Origin: Terriglobus roseus
GTDB taxonomy: Bacteria; Acidobacteriota; Terriglobia; Terriglobales; Acidobacteriaceae
Assembly (NCBI RefSeq): GCF_900105625.1
Contig: NZ_FNSD01000001.1
Coordinates: forward strand, 2,728,001 to 2,792,000
DNA length: 64,000 bases
Direction: 5' to 3'
Shown here: in pieces, positions 44,475 through 54,600 of the stretch
Layout of the letters: the number at the start of each line of letters is the position of its first letter
Position numbering within the stretch: the first letter of the stretch is position 1
Translations under genes and position numbers: made by a program
The notes under the pieces: model-generated
Seen by the model: only the letters and a program-made list of their open reading frames with translations
Databases searched by the model: none
Told to the model about the DNA's origin: nothing

Positions 44475-44800
44475 GCGCAGCTTGTAATGTCGAGTTCTCT
44501 TATCTCTATCGGGATGCGGGCAACTTCAAACAATATGGCCACGTCGTTTTCTCTAATCACTCAAATGCCACGTTAAAGGCGGTCACAGACCAGCTTTCGG
44601 CGGCTTTGATCGACGGCTTTTTCTTCGAGGCATCTGCTGCCAGAGTACCGGATCTCTTTTTTGATAAATTCCCGTTTAATCCAGACCTAGACCACAGCTG
44701 GCATGAATTTCACGCTATTTTCTTCACGGACAAAGACGTCGACGACGCTCACAGACGTGATGTATCAACGTTCTTGGAGCAAATGAAGCTCAACGGATAG
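44471..44800 (+). CDS. Small protein coupled to the HNH nuclease, unknown function
   Basis: 109 residues starting in an ATGA overlap with the nuclease stop, so it is translationally coupled. It has aromatic-rich segments (VEFSYLYRDAGNFKQYG, FFFEASAARVPDLFFDKF, HSWHEFHAIFF) and no membrane helix or signal. I do not recognise a family. The tight overlap suggests a partner or regulator of the nuclease; an inhibitor role is only a guess. Confidence 0.7.
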   Translation: MSAACNVEFSYLYRDAGNFKQYGHVVFSNHSNATLKAVTDQLSAALIDGFFFEASAARVPDLFFDKFPFNPDLDHSWHEFHAIFFTDKDVDDAHRRDVSTFLEQMKLNG

Positions 44801-44960
44801 TCAGTTAGAAGCCAATAAGTCTTGCGCTTTTTCCGCGAAGAGACTTGTCCTTGATACGGCACTACCGGAAATCAAATAACGCTACAGCTCAGGCATAGCG
44901 CCACTGTGGAAGGTCGCGGCCACAGGCAGCCACTCATCGTTAGGTATCACGAGGTTTGCC

Positions 44961-45514
44961 ATGGGGTTCGATTGGAAGCTGCAGTTGCAGCGCTATGTGA
45001 TCGAGGATGGGAGTGCGGAGCACTACGTGGGTGAGGTGTTCACCTGGGTGGCTGAATTTCATTGCGCGGCCGTGCTCGAACTCTCAACGGTGAGAGAAAG
45101 ATTAGCGTTTCCAGTCGAGAGAAACCGTTATCGCGTGAATGCAGAGGTTATCTATATCTCACAAGACCCTCGACACGATTGCTGCGTTCTTGATTTCGGG
45201 ATCACGGCAATATCGGAGACGGGATCGCTTCTCGGGGTGCCGCTTCCACCCGGGTGTCGAGAGGGAGATTACGTCGCCGGAGATGTTTGGTTGGAGTCTC
45301 CCCTTTGTACCTGCATTTAGCCTTACGACATCCGCCACAGATGGCGCGTGAAACGGATCACCGTGAGATCCCTGACACCGGGTCGCTGAAAGCTGAGTCG
45401 TACACCTTGCACTGCAGTCATGTTTCCGGCCCCGCTGCGGTGTTGGGTAAGCCACCCATCGATGAGAAGGCGCTGGTGTATCTGAAGCCACTTCGGGCGG
45501 GCGGAAGGTTCTGA
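44961..45514 (+). pseudogene. Orphan gene with an apparent frameshift near 45290
   Basis: The ATG at 44961 has GAGG upstream. The first frame encodes 119 residues (MGFDWKLQLQRYVIEDGS... ending GDVWLESPLCTCI). Its likely continuation lies in another frame from about 45290 (GVSPLYLHLALRHPPQM ... PLRAGGRF) and ends in a TGA that overlaps the ATG of the next gene (TGATG at 45512-45516). That overlap argues the second frame is genuine, so a single-base indel has split the gene. The intact protein would be about 184 residues with no signal peptide. Its function is not recognised. A sequencing error is possible. Confidence 0.5.
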
Positions 45515-45927
45515 TGTGTGTTGAAGTTCGCGGCGAAATGCAATCTGTGATTGGGGTGTGGCTCTCAAGCAAGCAGGCGAGCTACGCGGATGTATGTGGG
45601 GTAATCCCTGAGATCGGTATCCAACCTTTCTGGCGAGCACTTAGGGTGCGGCGCGAAGGAGCGGAGGGTAGGTTACATAGGCAGCTGTCTGAAGAAGGCA
45701 TTGGTTTGTACGCGCCAGCATTTCCGATCTTGTCGGGACTTGAGGAAATGCACGTCGACATTTCGTGGGTGGATGCGGAGAAGATTCCCGCTCTGCTTTA
45801 CGAGATCGACATCGGTCGCGCTGCCTGCGAGGATCCGTGGGGGCAGGCCGTGTTCGATGCCCTTAAAGGATGCGCGACTAGGGCTCTGGCGGTGGCTGAT
45901 GGGATTAGTCTTTCACCCTGCTGGTGA
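45514..45927 (+). CDS. Orphan protein, copy 1 of a duplicated pair
   Basis: 137 residues. It starts in a TGATG overlap with the preceding frame, with GGAAGG upstream. The second copy is at 47162-47569. The N-terminal 75 residues differ moderately (VEVRGEMQSVIGVWLSSKQASYADVCG versus the matching region of copy 2), while the C-terminal 60 are almost identical (DISWVDAEKIPALL, EIDIGRAACEDPWGQAVFDALKG). It is acidic, without a signal or membrane helix. Family unknown; the pattern of small duplicated acidic orphans resembles immunity-type genes, but no toxin is visible. Confidence 0.7.
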   Translation: MCVEVRGEMQSVIGVWLSSKQASYADVCGVIPEIGIQPFWRALRVRREGAEGRLHRQLSEEGIGLYAPAFPILSGLEEMHVDISWVDAEKIPALLYEIDIGRAACEDPWGQAVFDALKGCATRALAVADGISLSPCW

Positions 45928-46428
45928 GTTGAAGGTGGACAAGGCCAGCCGCGAGATTCTGTGATCGCGCGGGAAAAACTGCATCGTCCTCCAAAGGGCA
46001 TTGGCCGCGCGTTTGTTTTGGGTGGGGTTTTATCGGCACGGCTGAAGCCGTGCCCTTCCGAATGGGGTCGCGCGCTGCGCGAATGGCCCGTGTCTAAGTG
46101 GCGAGACATGGGGCACCCGGATTGGTGGCCTACGGGCTGTTTGGAGTGGGGTGCCGGGGCTGAAGCCCGGCTTCTGGAGGATTGGGTGTTTCCGTGGCCT
46201 GAAGGCCACTGCTTTCTCCGGATCGTGCTCGCGCGATATTCCCATGTCTCAGGTGCGAGACATGGGGCACCCGATTCGTGATGCTTTGGGTAGTCGGAGA
46301 GGATTTTAGACTCGCGCTTTCGCGCGAATGCCCCGGCAGCCTGACCAACGGTGCAGTGGATTTGTGATTCCCTAAGCTCTTTGCAACCTGCACAATGACA
46401 GTGATTTCGTCGCTGGAGGTTGCTATCC
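45928..46428. repeat. Repeat-rich intergenic region, copy 1
   Basis: 500 bases with no supported gene. It contains GGCACGGCTGAAGCCGTGCC, GCGCGCTGCGCG, GCCGGGGCTGAAGCCCGGC, GGCCTGAAGGCC and two GAGACATGGGGCACCC units, the same palindrome vocabulary as the other intergenic elements. Bases 45756-46215 are near-identical to 47398-47857. Confidence 0.8.
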
Positions 46429-46902
46429 ATGATCCGTCTCGTTCTTCTCTGGAATGCTGTCCTTACCGTACTTGTTGTGGTCTTGCTGGTGGGCAATCGT
46501 CACGATCGCTCAGCCAAGCCGCCACTACAGGCGAGCGTACCGCAAGCCGACGTGTTGCGGGCGAGGCGTGTCGAGGTTGTGGATCACGAGGGGCATGTGA
46601 CCGCAGAGTTTGGCGAGACTTTGGACGGTTCTGCGGCAGGGTTGTCGCTGTTCGATCCAAACGGACGAAGAGCAGTGACTCTCGCACTGAACGATCGTGG
46701 TTATGGGACGCTCTTCTTCCATGCGAAGAAGAGAAGTGGCAACGTCGCGGTCGGATACTTCACGGGAAGTGATCAGGTGGCCCCGCTTTCTGAGGAAGAT
46801 CCCCTGGGAGGCTGGGGAATTCTCGTTCAAAGACCTGCTTTTGAGGCACCGCAAGTATTCGGCGTTCAGATCGACGGGAGACCAATTCCCACGTCGCCGT
46901 AG
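46429..46902 (+). CDS. Membrane-anchored orphan protein
   Basis: 157 residues. One N-terminal membrane segment (MIRLVLLWNAVLTVLVVVLLVGN), then a periplasmic part with VEVVDHEGHVTAEFGE, GLSLFDPNGRRAVTLAL and FGVQIDGRPIPTSP. The repeated xVxDxxGxxxAxFG pattern is seen in small secreted bacterial proteins with beta-strand repeats, but I cannot name the family. GGAGG lies ten bases before the ATG. A truncated second copy starts at 46935. Confidence 0.7.
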   Translation: MIRLVLLWNAVLTVLVVVLLVGNRHDRSAKPPLQASVPQADVLRARRVEVVDHEGHVTAEFGETLDGSAAGLSLFDPNGRRAVTLALNDRGYGTLFFHAKKRSGNVAVGYFTGSDQVAPLSEEDPLGGWGILVQRPAFEAPQVFGVQIDGRPIPTSP

Positions 46903-46934
46903 ACGTCGAACCAGAGCCCTAGAGATTGCAATCC

Positions 46935-47128
46935 ATGATCCGTCTCGTTCTCCTCTGGAATGCGGTACTTACTGTACTTGTTGCGGTGCTCCTCGTGAGC
47001 AGTCGCCACGGTCGCTTAGACAAGACATTATTGGAATGGATGTGAACGGGAATGAACTGCATTCAAATCACCTTGTCCTGAGTGCAGATCGTTGCTCGGT
47101 CGCCACGTCCTATCCTGTAGTTCCATAG
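46935..47128 (+). pseudogene. Truncated copy of the membrane-anchored orphan gene
   Basis: MIRLVLLWNAVLTVLVAVLL is nearly identical to the gene at 46429, but the frame stops at 47043-47045 after 36 codons. The following DNA in another frame (MDVNGNELHSNHLVLSADRC, ending TSYPVVP near 47128) looks like a decayed remainder, consistent with deletion of the middle of the gene. Confidence 0.65.
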
Positions 47129-47161
47129 GGACACCGGCCTGAACAGAAGGAAGGGCACTAG

Positions 47162-47569
47162 ATGGGGGTTGAAGTTCGCGGAAACATGCAATCAGTAGTT
47201 CGTGTTTGGCTTTCGGGCAAGCGCACGAGTTACGCAGATGCATGCGGTCTGATCCCACATATAGGCATCTTGTCTTTTTGGAGAGCACTCGGAGTCCATG
47301 ACTTCGAAGAGCGACTCCAGAAGGAGCTATTGGAAGGAGGCGTAGGTATCTTTGCGCCAGGTTTTCCGATCTTGTCAGAACTCAGCCAGATGCAGATCGA
47401 CATTTCGTGGGTGGATGCGGAGAAGATTCCCGCTCTGCTTTGCGAGATCGACATCGGTCGCGCTGCCTGCGAGGATCCGTGGGGGCAGGCCGTGTTCGAT
47501 GCCCTTAAAGGATGCGCGACTAGAGCTCTGGCGGTGGCTGATGGGATTCGTCTTTCACCCTGCTGGTGA
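47162..47569 (+). CDS. Orphan protein, copy 2 of a duplicated pair
   Basis: 135 residues, paralogue of the gene at 45514. The ATG at 47162 follows GAAGGAAGG. N-terminal half: VEVRGNMQSVVRVWLSGKRTS and GVGIFAPGFPILSELSQM. The C-terminal half matches copy 1 almost base for base, as does the DNA after it, which points to recent recombination or gene conversion. No recognised domain. Confidence 0.7.
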   Translation: MGVEVRGNMQSVVRVWLSGKRTSYADACGLIPHIGILSFWRALGVHDFEERLQKELLEGGVGIFAPGFPILSELSQMQIDISWVDAEKIPALLCEIDIGRAACEDPWGQAVFDALKGCATRALAVADGIRLSPCW

Positions 47570-47954
47570 GTTGAAGGTGGACAGGGCCAGCCGCGAGATT
47601 CTCTGATCGCGCGGCAAAAACTGCATCGTCCTCCAAAGGCATTGGCCGCGCGTTTGTTTTGGGTGGGGTTTTATCGGCACGGCTGAAGCCGTGCCCTTCC
47701 GAATGGGGTCGCGCGCTGCGCGAATGGCCCGTGTCTAAGTGGCGAGACATGGGGCACCCGGATTGGTGGCCTGCGGGATGTTTGGAGTGGGGTGCCGGGG
47801 CTGAAGCCCGGCTTCTTGAGCATTGGGGTGTTTCCGTGGCTTGAAGGCCACTGCTTTCCGGTTCGCGCTTTGCGCGAAGGCCCACTCATGACTATGGAGC
47901 TGTCATGAATGGGGCACCCGACTGGTGGGTGGCTCGGAGCGGGAACCCGTCGGG
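47570..47954. repeat. Repeat-rich intergenic region, copy 2
   Basis: Near-duplicate of 45928-46215, then its own palindromes: GGCTTGAAGGCC, GCGCTTTGCGC, and CATGACTATGGAGCTGTCATG near 47886. It ends at the lepA stop. No gene is supported. Confidence 0.8.
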
Positions 47955-49754
47955 TTACTCGCCGATTTTTAGGACTGCCAGGAAGGCTTCCTGGGGGATG
48001 TCTACCTGGCCTATGCGCTTCATGCGCTTTTTGCCTTCTTTTTGCTTGTTGAGGAGCTTCTTCTTTCGGCTGATGTCGCCGCCGTAGCATTTTGCGATGA
48101 CGTCTTTGCGGATGGCGCTGACGGTTTCGCGGGCTACGATTTTGGCTCCGATGGCGGCCTGGATGGCGACCTCGAACATCTGGCGCGGGATGAGTTCCTT
48201 CATCTTGTGGACGAGAGCCTTGCCGCGTTCGTAGGCGAAGTCGCGGTGGACGATGACGGAGAGCGCGTCGACGGGTTCGCCGCCGACGAGGATGTCCATC
48301 TTGACCATGGGGCTGGTCCACATGCCGCTGAGGTGGTAGTCGAGTGAGGCGTAGCCGCGGGATACGGACTTGAGCCGGTCGTAGAAGTCGAGGACGATTT
48401 CGTTGAGCGGGAGTTCGTAGGTGATCATGACGCGGTTGGCGCTGACGTACTCCATGTTCTGCTGCTTGCCGCGCTTTTCCTCGACGAGCTTGAGGATGTT
48501 GCCGACGTACTCCTCGTTGGTGAGGATTTTAGCGATGATGACGGGCTCTTCGATGCTCTCGATGGTGGTGGGATCGGGCCAGCGGCTGGGGTTCTCGACC
48601 TCGACCATGGCGCCGCCGGTGAGGTGGATCTTGTAGCGCACGCCGGGCGCGGTGGTGATGAGGTCAAGGCCGAACTCGCGCTCGAGGCGCTCCTGGATGA
48701 TCTCCATGTGGAGCAGGCCGAGGAAGCCGCAGCGGAAGCCGAAACCAAGGGCTACGGACGACTCCGGTTCGAAGGAGAAGCTGGCGTCGTTGAGCTTGAG
48801 TTTTCCTAGCGCCTCGCGTAACGCCCCGTGCTCGTGCGATTCGATGGTGTAGAGGCCGGCGAAGACCATGGACTTGATGTCTTCAAAGCCGGGGAGCATT
48901 TCGGTGGCGGGCTCGGCGGGGTCGGTGATGGTGTCGCCGACCTTGGTGTCTGCGACGTCTTTGATGGTCGCGACGAAGAAGCCGACTTCGCCTGCGGAGA
49001 GCTCTTTGATCTCGACGGCCTTGGGCGTGAGGACGCCCATGGATTCGACGTCGAAGACCTTGCCGTTGCTCATGAGCTTGATGCGCTGGCCGGTGCGGAG
49101 AACGCCGTTGATGACGCGGGCGAGCACGATGACGCCCTTGTAGGGGTCGAACCAGCTGTCGAAGATGAGTGCCTGGAGCGGCTTGGTGGCGTCGCCCTGC
49201 GGTGGTGGCAGGAGGGTGACGACGGCCTCGAGGATGTCGGCGACGTTGAGGCCGGTCTTTGCGCTGACGCAGATGGCATCGTCTGCAGGCAGGCCCACGG
49301 TGGTTTCGATCATCTCCTTGGTGCGCTGGATGTCGGCGCTGGGGAGGTCGATCTTGTTGATGATGGGCAGTATCTCAAGGCCGTTGGAGATGGCGAGATA
49401 GGCGTTGGCCAGTGTCTGCGCTTCAACGCCCTGGGTGGCGTCAACCACCAGCAGTGCACCCTCGCACGAGGCGAGCGAGCGCGAGACTTCGTAGGAGAAG
49501 TCGACGTGGCCGGGCGTGTCGATGAGGTTGAGCTGGTAGGTGATGCCGTCGGAGGCCTGGTACATCATGCGGACGGAGTGGGCCTTGATGGTGATGCCAC
49601 GCTCGCGTTCGAGGTCCATGGCGTCGAGGACCTGGGCCTGCATCTCACGCTGGGTCAGCGAGCCGGTGAGCTCGAGCAGGCGGTCGCTGAGGGTGCTTTT
49701 GCCGTGGTCAATGTGCGCGATGATCGCGAAATTACGGATGTATTTGGGGTCCAT
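47955..49754 (-). CDS. lepA: Elongation factor 4 (LepA)
   Basis: A 599-residue ribosomal GTPase that back-translocates stalled ribosomes. The GTPase motifs are intact: AHIDHGKST (G1, about 14-22), [12 protein letters not shown] (G3), NKIDLPSAD (G4). EF-G-like domains II, III and V follow ([23 protein letters not shown] reads here as [14 protein letters not shown]), and the LepA-specific C-terminal domain has [22 protein letters not shown]. Length is standard. ATG at 49754. The gene is divergent from the rRNA methyltransferase gene with a 110-base gap. Confidence 0.97.
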   Translation of the reverse strand: MDPKYIRNFAIIAHIDHGKSTLSDRLLELTGSLTQREMQAQVLDAMDLERERGITIKAHSVRMMYQASDGITYQLNLIDTPGHVDFSYEVSRSLASCEGALLVVDATQGVEAQTLANAYLAISNGLEILPIINKIDLPSADIQRTKEMIETTVGLPADDAICVSAKTGLNVADILEAVVTLLPPPQGDATKPLQALIFDSWFDPYKGVIVLARVINGVLRTGQRIKLMSNGKVFDVESMGVLTPKAVEIKELSAGEVGFFVATIKDVADTKVGDTITDPAEPATEMLPGFEDIKSMVFAGLYTIESHEHGALREALGKLKLNDASFSFEPESSVALGFGFRCGFLGLLHMEIIQERLEREFGLDLITTAPGVRYKIHLTGGAMVEVENPSRWPDPTTIESIEEPVIIAKILTNEEYVGNILKLVEEKRGKQQNMEYVSANRVMITYELPLNEIVLDFYDRLKSVSRGYASLDYHLSGMWTSPMVKMDILVGGEPVDALSVIVHRDFAYERGKALVHKMKELIPRQMFEVAIQAAIGAKIVARETVSAIRKDVIAKCYGGDISRKKKLLNKQKEGKKRMKRIGQVDIPQEAFLAVLKIGE

Positions 49755-49864
49755 GCGGTCTGTGGTTAGTTTACAGGGCTGGGGGTGGCGTGCCGGATCT
49801 GTCGTGGATCCCGGTGCTCATCGTTCCGGGTGCAGCCCTTGATGCTTGCGTGCGACCATAAGGG

Positions 49865-51319
49865 ATGGCTGAGATTCCTCCCCGCAATATCAATGGACCG
49901 CGTATTCCCGATTTACGCCGCAAGTCGGCTGGTCCGGCTCGGCCGAGTAGTTCTCGCAACGGCGATGGTCCTGCTCGCCGTAGCGATGGTTTTGTTCGCA
50001 AGCCCGGTGGCGCGCAGCGTGGGTCCGATCCTCGCAAGCCGGTTGGGCGGACGCCGTGGGTGGATCGTGAGCCGAAGCTGCTGGAGGCCGATGAGGTTGG
50101 ACCTGCTGCCGTCGTCAATCACAAGGCTGCGGACAAGCTGCGGGCCGGGCACCTTTGGGTGTATCGGACGGATGTTGAGGAGCTGATCCCCGCTCTGGGT
50201 GCGGTCGCGATGCCTGCGGGCGGGTTGATCACGCTGATGGATGCGCGGCGGATTCCGTTTGGGTCGGCGATCTATAGCGAGGCTTCGCTGATCGCGGCGC
50301 GCAAGGTTTCGGCCGAGCCGAAGATCCATCGTGGCGAGTACCTCGAAGATGTTGTGACACGGGTGCGTGCGGCGCTGGCGCTGCGTACGCCGATGCTGGC
50401 CGACGGATCGACTGACGCTGTGCGGCTGATCTTCTCTGAGGCGGATGACCTGCCGGGCATTGTGGCCGATCGCTATCGGAACCTGGTGATTCTGCAGTTG
50501 CTGACACAGGGCACGGCGCAGGACGACATGCGCGAGGTGCTGGCGCGTGAGCTTGCCGTGGACGGTGTCGATGTCATCATCGAGCGGCCCGATCCGCGGA
50601 TTCGTGAGTTGGAGAAGCTGCCGGCGCCGTCGACGGAGCCTCTATTTGTTCGGGAAGGACACGCCGGACCGCCGAAGACGGAGTTCACACTGAACGGTCT
50701 GAAGCTGGGCTTCGATGCGAATGCCGGTCAGAAGACGGGCGCGTTTCTGGATCAGCGGATGAACTACGCGGCGGCTGCGTCGTATGCGCATGGCGAGGCG
50801 CTGGATATTTGTACGTACCAGGGTGGATTTGCGCTGCATATGGCGCGTGTCTGCACGCATGTGACGGGTGTGGATGCGAGCCGCAGCGCGCTGGAGACGG
50901 CGGAGGCGAATCTGGAGCGCAATCGCGCGCAGATCAATGCCCAGGTCGAGTGGATCGAGGCCGATGCCTTCGAATTGCTGCGCGCGTATGACACGGAGAA
51001 GCGGCAGTTCGACACCATCGTGCTGGATCCGCCGGCGTTTGCGAAGACAAAGCGTGCGGCCGAGGGCGCGATGCGCGGCTATAAGGAGATGAATCTGCGC
51101 GCGCTGCGGATGCTGCGTCCCGGCGGCACGTTGATCACCTGCTCCTGCAGCCACCACGTGTCACGCGAGGAGTTTACGGCGACGGTTGCCGAGGCCGCTG
51201 CGGATGCCGGCCAGCATGTGCGGATGTTGGAGACACGTGGCGCTGCACTGGATCATCCTGAGGTGCTGACGCTGCCGGAGACGGCCTATCTGAAGTGCCT
51301 GATTCTGCGCGTGGACTAG
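49865..51319 (+). CDS. Class I rRNA methyltransferase, RlmI-like
   Basis: 484 residues. A disordered, Arg/Pro-rich N-terminus (about 1-75) is followed by a PUA-like RNA-binding domain (about 80-160; AADKLRAGHLWVYRTDVEEL), then a SAM-dependent methyltransferase domain (about 270-484) with FLDQRMNY, DICTYQGGFALHMAR (SAM motif I), GVDASRSALETAEANLERN and FDTIVLDPPAFAKTKR (catalytic motif) and a CSCSHHVS segment. RlmI methylates C1962 of 23S rRNA to m5C. The N-terminal extension is unlike E. coli RlmI. ATG at 49865 has only a close AAGGG. Confidence 0.87.
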   Translation: MAEIPPRNINGPRIPDLRRKSAGPARPSSSRNGDGPARRSDGFVRKPGGAQRGSDPRKPVGRTPWVDREPKLLEADEVGPAAVVNHKAADKLRAGHLWVYRTDVEELIPALGAVAMPAGGLITLMDARRIPFGSAIYSEASLIAARKVSAEPKIHRGEYLEDVVTRVRAALALRTPMLADGSTDAVRLIFSEADDLPGIVADRYRNLVILQLLTQGTAQDDMREVLARELAVDGVDVIIERPDPRIRELEKLPAPSTEPLFVREGHAGPPKTEFTLNGLKLGFDANAGQKTGAFLDQRMNYAAAASYAHGEALDICTYQGGFALHMARVCTHVTGVDASRSALETAEANLERNRAQINAQVEWIEADAFELLRAYDTEKRQFDTIVLDPPAFAKTKRAAEGAMRGYKEMNLRALRMLRPGGTLITCSCSHHVSREEFTATVAEAAADAGQHVRMLETRGAALDHPEVLTLPETAYLKCLILRVD

Positions 51320-51343
51320 GCTAAATCCGCAAACATGATCGAA

Positions 51344-51370
51344 GAAGCCCGGCATCGTTGCCGGGCTTTT
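51344..51370 (+). terminator. Rho-independent terminator after the methyltransferase gene
   Basis: AAGCCCGGC-ATCGTT-GCCGGGCTT followed by TT; a compact perfect stem 25 bases after the stop. Confidence 0.85.
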
Positions 51371-51612
51371 CCCGTCTGCGCCTCCAATCGGTCAGCCTTC
51401 CGGGCGATTCACAAAGGAAGCGCTGAACGCAGGAGACCGATTCGTTTACGACAGTGCTATGAATTGTCGGCATGTGGCGCAATCTGACTATGTTTTCAGC
51501 TTGCCTTCATCTTCGCTGACAGCTAAAAAGAACACTCCACCGCGCTTCCCCTGCTGCTCCGCTGCGGTTCAACGCCAGCGTCAAACTTCGCACTTTTGCA
51601 CGAGGCCTCTGC
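51371..51612. other. Noncoding leader before the secreted nuclease gene
   Basis: About 240 bases between the terminator and the next start. It presumably contains the promoter; no clear -35/-10 pair or operator stands out by eye. Confidence 0.4.
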
Positions 51613-54600
51613 TTGAAAATCCTATCTGCAACGAAGCGTCTGATGACGCCGCTGTTCCTGTCCCTGCTTGCGCTTGCGCCGACCGCGTTCGCCCAGAGCC
51701 ATGTCGTGATGTCGCAGGTATACGGCGGCGGCGGCAATGCCAGCGCAACCTATCGCTATGATTTCGTCGAGCTCTATAACCCGACCGCAGCGGCAGTCGA
51801 CCTGAGCAGCTACACGATTCAATATGCTTCGGCGACGTCGACCAGCGCCACTGCCTGGTCGAAGGTTCAGTTGAGCGGCAGCATTCAGCCGGGCAAGTAC
51901 TTCCTGGCACAGCTCTGCATCGGAAATACCGGCACGTCCAACGGCATTCTGCCGCCGACGGCGGACTTCACGGCACCCAATACGGACAACGCCACCTCCT
52001 GCGTTCCGGCGCTGGCTGCGGGTGCTGGCAAGGTTGCCCTGGTCAGCAACACCACGTTGCTGAGCGGTACCGGCGGCACGGTGACCGGCCTGTCCGGCAC
52101 GGGCTGCCCCACCACGAACACGGCAGCCATCGTGGACTTCGTTGGATACGGCAGCACGGCGAACTGCACGGAATCGTTGACGAGCGCTGTCAGCAGGACG
52201 GCGGATCTGTCTTCCACCAAGTCCGCCATTCGCGACGCATCCAATGATGACACCGGCGATACCGCCACCGACTTCACCGTGGGCACGCCGAATCCGCGCA
52301 ACAGCAGTTACGGCACCACGCCGGCTGCCACGCTTGCGATTGCAAGCAGCACTGCGACGCCCGCCAGCATTGCTCCGGGTGACAGCACCGTACTCAGTGT
52401 CACGGTGACTCCGGGTAGCGCGACGACTGCAGTTACGGCAACGGTCGACCTCACCTCTGTCGGTGGCAGCGCCACCCAGGTACTGGTTGCGGGCACCACT
52501 GCCAACACGTACACCTACACGCTGTCCAGCACAGGCAGCCTTGCGGCCAATACGTACACCCTTCCGGTCACGGTGACGGATAACACCAGTGCGACTGCGA
52601 CGCAGAACATCTCCCTGCGCGTGGCCGTGGCGGGTGCCACGACGCCCATCGCCACCATCCAGGCGAACCGTTCCACCTACATTGGCACGCAGATCACTTT
52701 CTCGGGAGTGATCACGGTTGTGACGAACGCCGGTTACTACATGCAGACGGCCTCGGCGACGCCCGGTTCCACCGGAGACGAAGGCATTTACGTCTATAGC
52801 GGCTCCGGCAAGAACCCGGTAGGCGCGGTCGTAGGAAACAATGTGACCGTCACTGGAACGTTGACCCAGTACCCGCTTCCCACGGTCAGCCACACGCCTT
52901 CGCTCGAAGTCACGACGGCGACGCTCACAGTGAACAGCACCGGCCAGGCGGTTCCGGCGGCAATCGTTCTGCCGGCAGGCTTTCCCACCGCTGCGGGTGA
53001 CATCAATCAGCTGCGCAAGTACGAGAGCATGCTTGTCTCGTTCCCGTCGTTGACGGCAACGGGCGGTACCGATGCCACGCTGACGGAGGCCACGGAGACC
53101 ACCGTCTCCAGCGGCCAGTTCTACGCGGTTGCGACCGGCACGCCGCGCCCCTTCCGCGAACCCGGCATGGACTTCCGTGACTTCCCCACGGCTACCTGCC
53201 CCACCTTTGCCAGCTGCCCCGCTGCGAGCAATCCTGCGACGGTTGCGGGCGACGTTCGCCCGGCAAACCTGACCCTGTATGACGACAACCCCGAGCGACT
53301 GGTGATCGAAAGCTCTCTGGGTGGTGGAGCTGCCATTGATGTTGTGGCCGGCGCCGTCCTTACCAATCCTGTGGGCGTGGTCGACTATACGTACTCCACG
53401 GACTATCCGTATGGCGACCCTGCGCGGATCATCCTCACCACGGCAAACCGTCCCACGGTTACCGCCAGTCCGCTGACGGTTGCGGCCTTGCCGTTGCCCT
53501 CTGCAAACCAGTTCACCGTGGCTGCGTACAACGTCGAACGCTTTTTCGATACCAACGCGGCGAATGACGTGTACTTCAACCCGGTAACGGGCAACACCGG
53601 CGGTACCTCCGCAGTGGATGTCACGTCGGATGCTTACGCACGCCGTCTGAAGAAGTTCTCGCTGGCGGTTCGCACTGTCCTCAACAATCCGGACATCATC
53701 TCGGTCGAAGAGGCGGAAAACATCCAGGTACTGAAGGACATGGCTACCCAGATCGACGCGGACACCACGACCGGTCCCAAGCCCGGTTACGTTGCATACG
53801 GCACCGACTCGACCACGACGTTTACCAATGACGTAGGCGGCATCTCCATTGGCTTCCTGGTCAAGCCCAGCACGACCAATGTCACCAAGTGGGAGCAGGT
53901 GGGGACCACCACGCTGGTTGCAGCGGGTACTTCTGCTCTGAATGACCGGCCGTCGCAGGTACTCCATGCCACTATCAACCGCGGTACGGGCGCAACGCCC
54001 TATCCCATCACTGTCATCTCCAATCACCTGCGTTCGCTGAATGCCGTCAACACTGCAACCGTGCAGAGCAAGAAGGAGCTGCAGGCAGAGATGCTTGCCA
54101 ACCTGATCCAGGGCTACCAGACTGCGGGTGAGCATGTCATTGCCGTCGGCGACATGAACGCCTTCCAGTTCTCGGATGGTTATACGGACACGCTCGGAAC
54201 CATCACCGGCAACGTATCACCGGCTGGCACCGCGGTCATGCCGGGCAAGGCCATTGTGAATCCTGCAGCGGTCGACATCATCACGAAGCTGCCGGCAGCA
54301 CAGCAGCAGAGCTATACCGAGTGGGGCAGCGCGCAGGTGCTGGACCATGCCATCGTCACCGCGGATATTGCGGGTTCCACGACGCTGGCCGTTGGCCACA
54401 TCAACGCGGATTTCCCGGTCGCTCTGTACAACGATGCAACGACGCCAGCAGCCTCGTCGGATCACGACCCGCTGCTGGCTTACCTCGCCCTTCCGACGCC
54501 AGTTACCTCGGCAACGCTGACCGGCACCGCGGTCTTCCCCTCCGTCCTGGTGGGTAACACTTCGGCTGGTCAGGTGTTCACGCTGACCAACACGGGCGAG

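Noticed and set aside
46030-46393. Small open frames in the repeat-rich region after the orphan gene
   Set aside because: They are translations of palindromic repeats, recur at 47.6-47.9 kb for that reason, and have no ribosome sites.
44961-47569. Polymorphic toxin-immunity locus
   Set aside because: The small duplicated acidic genes suggest immunity proteins, but no toxin, secretion or RHS-type gene is present, so the call cannot be supported.
51622-54135. An 837-codon open frame antisense to the secreted nuclease
   Set aside because: It has no domain-like pattern and is rich in Arg/Gly. The sense frame has clear signal peptide and nuclease motifs. Long antisense frames are expected in high-GC coding DNA.
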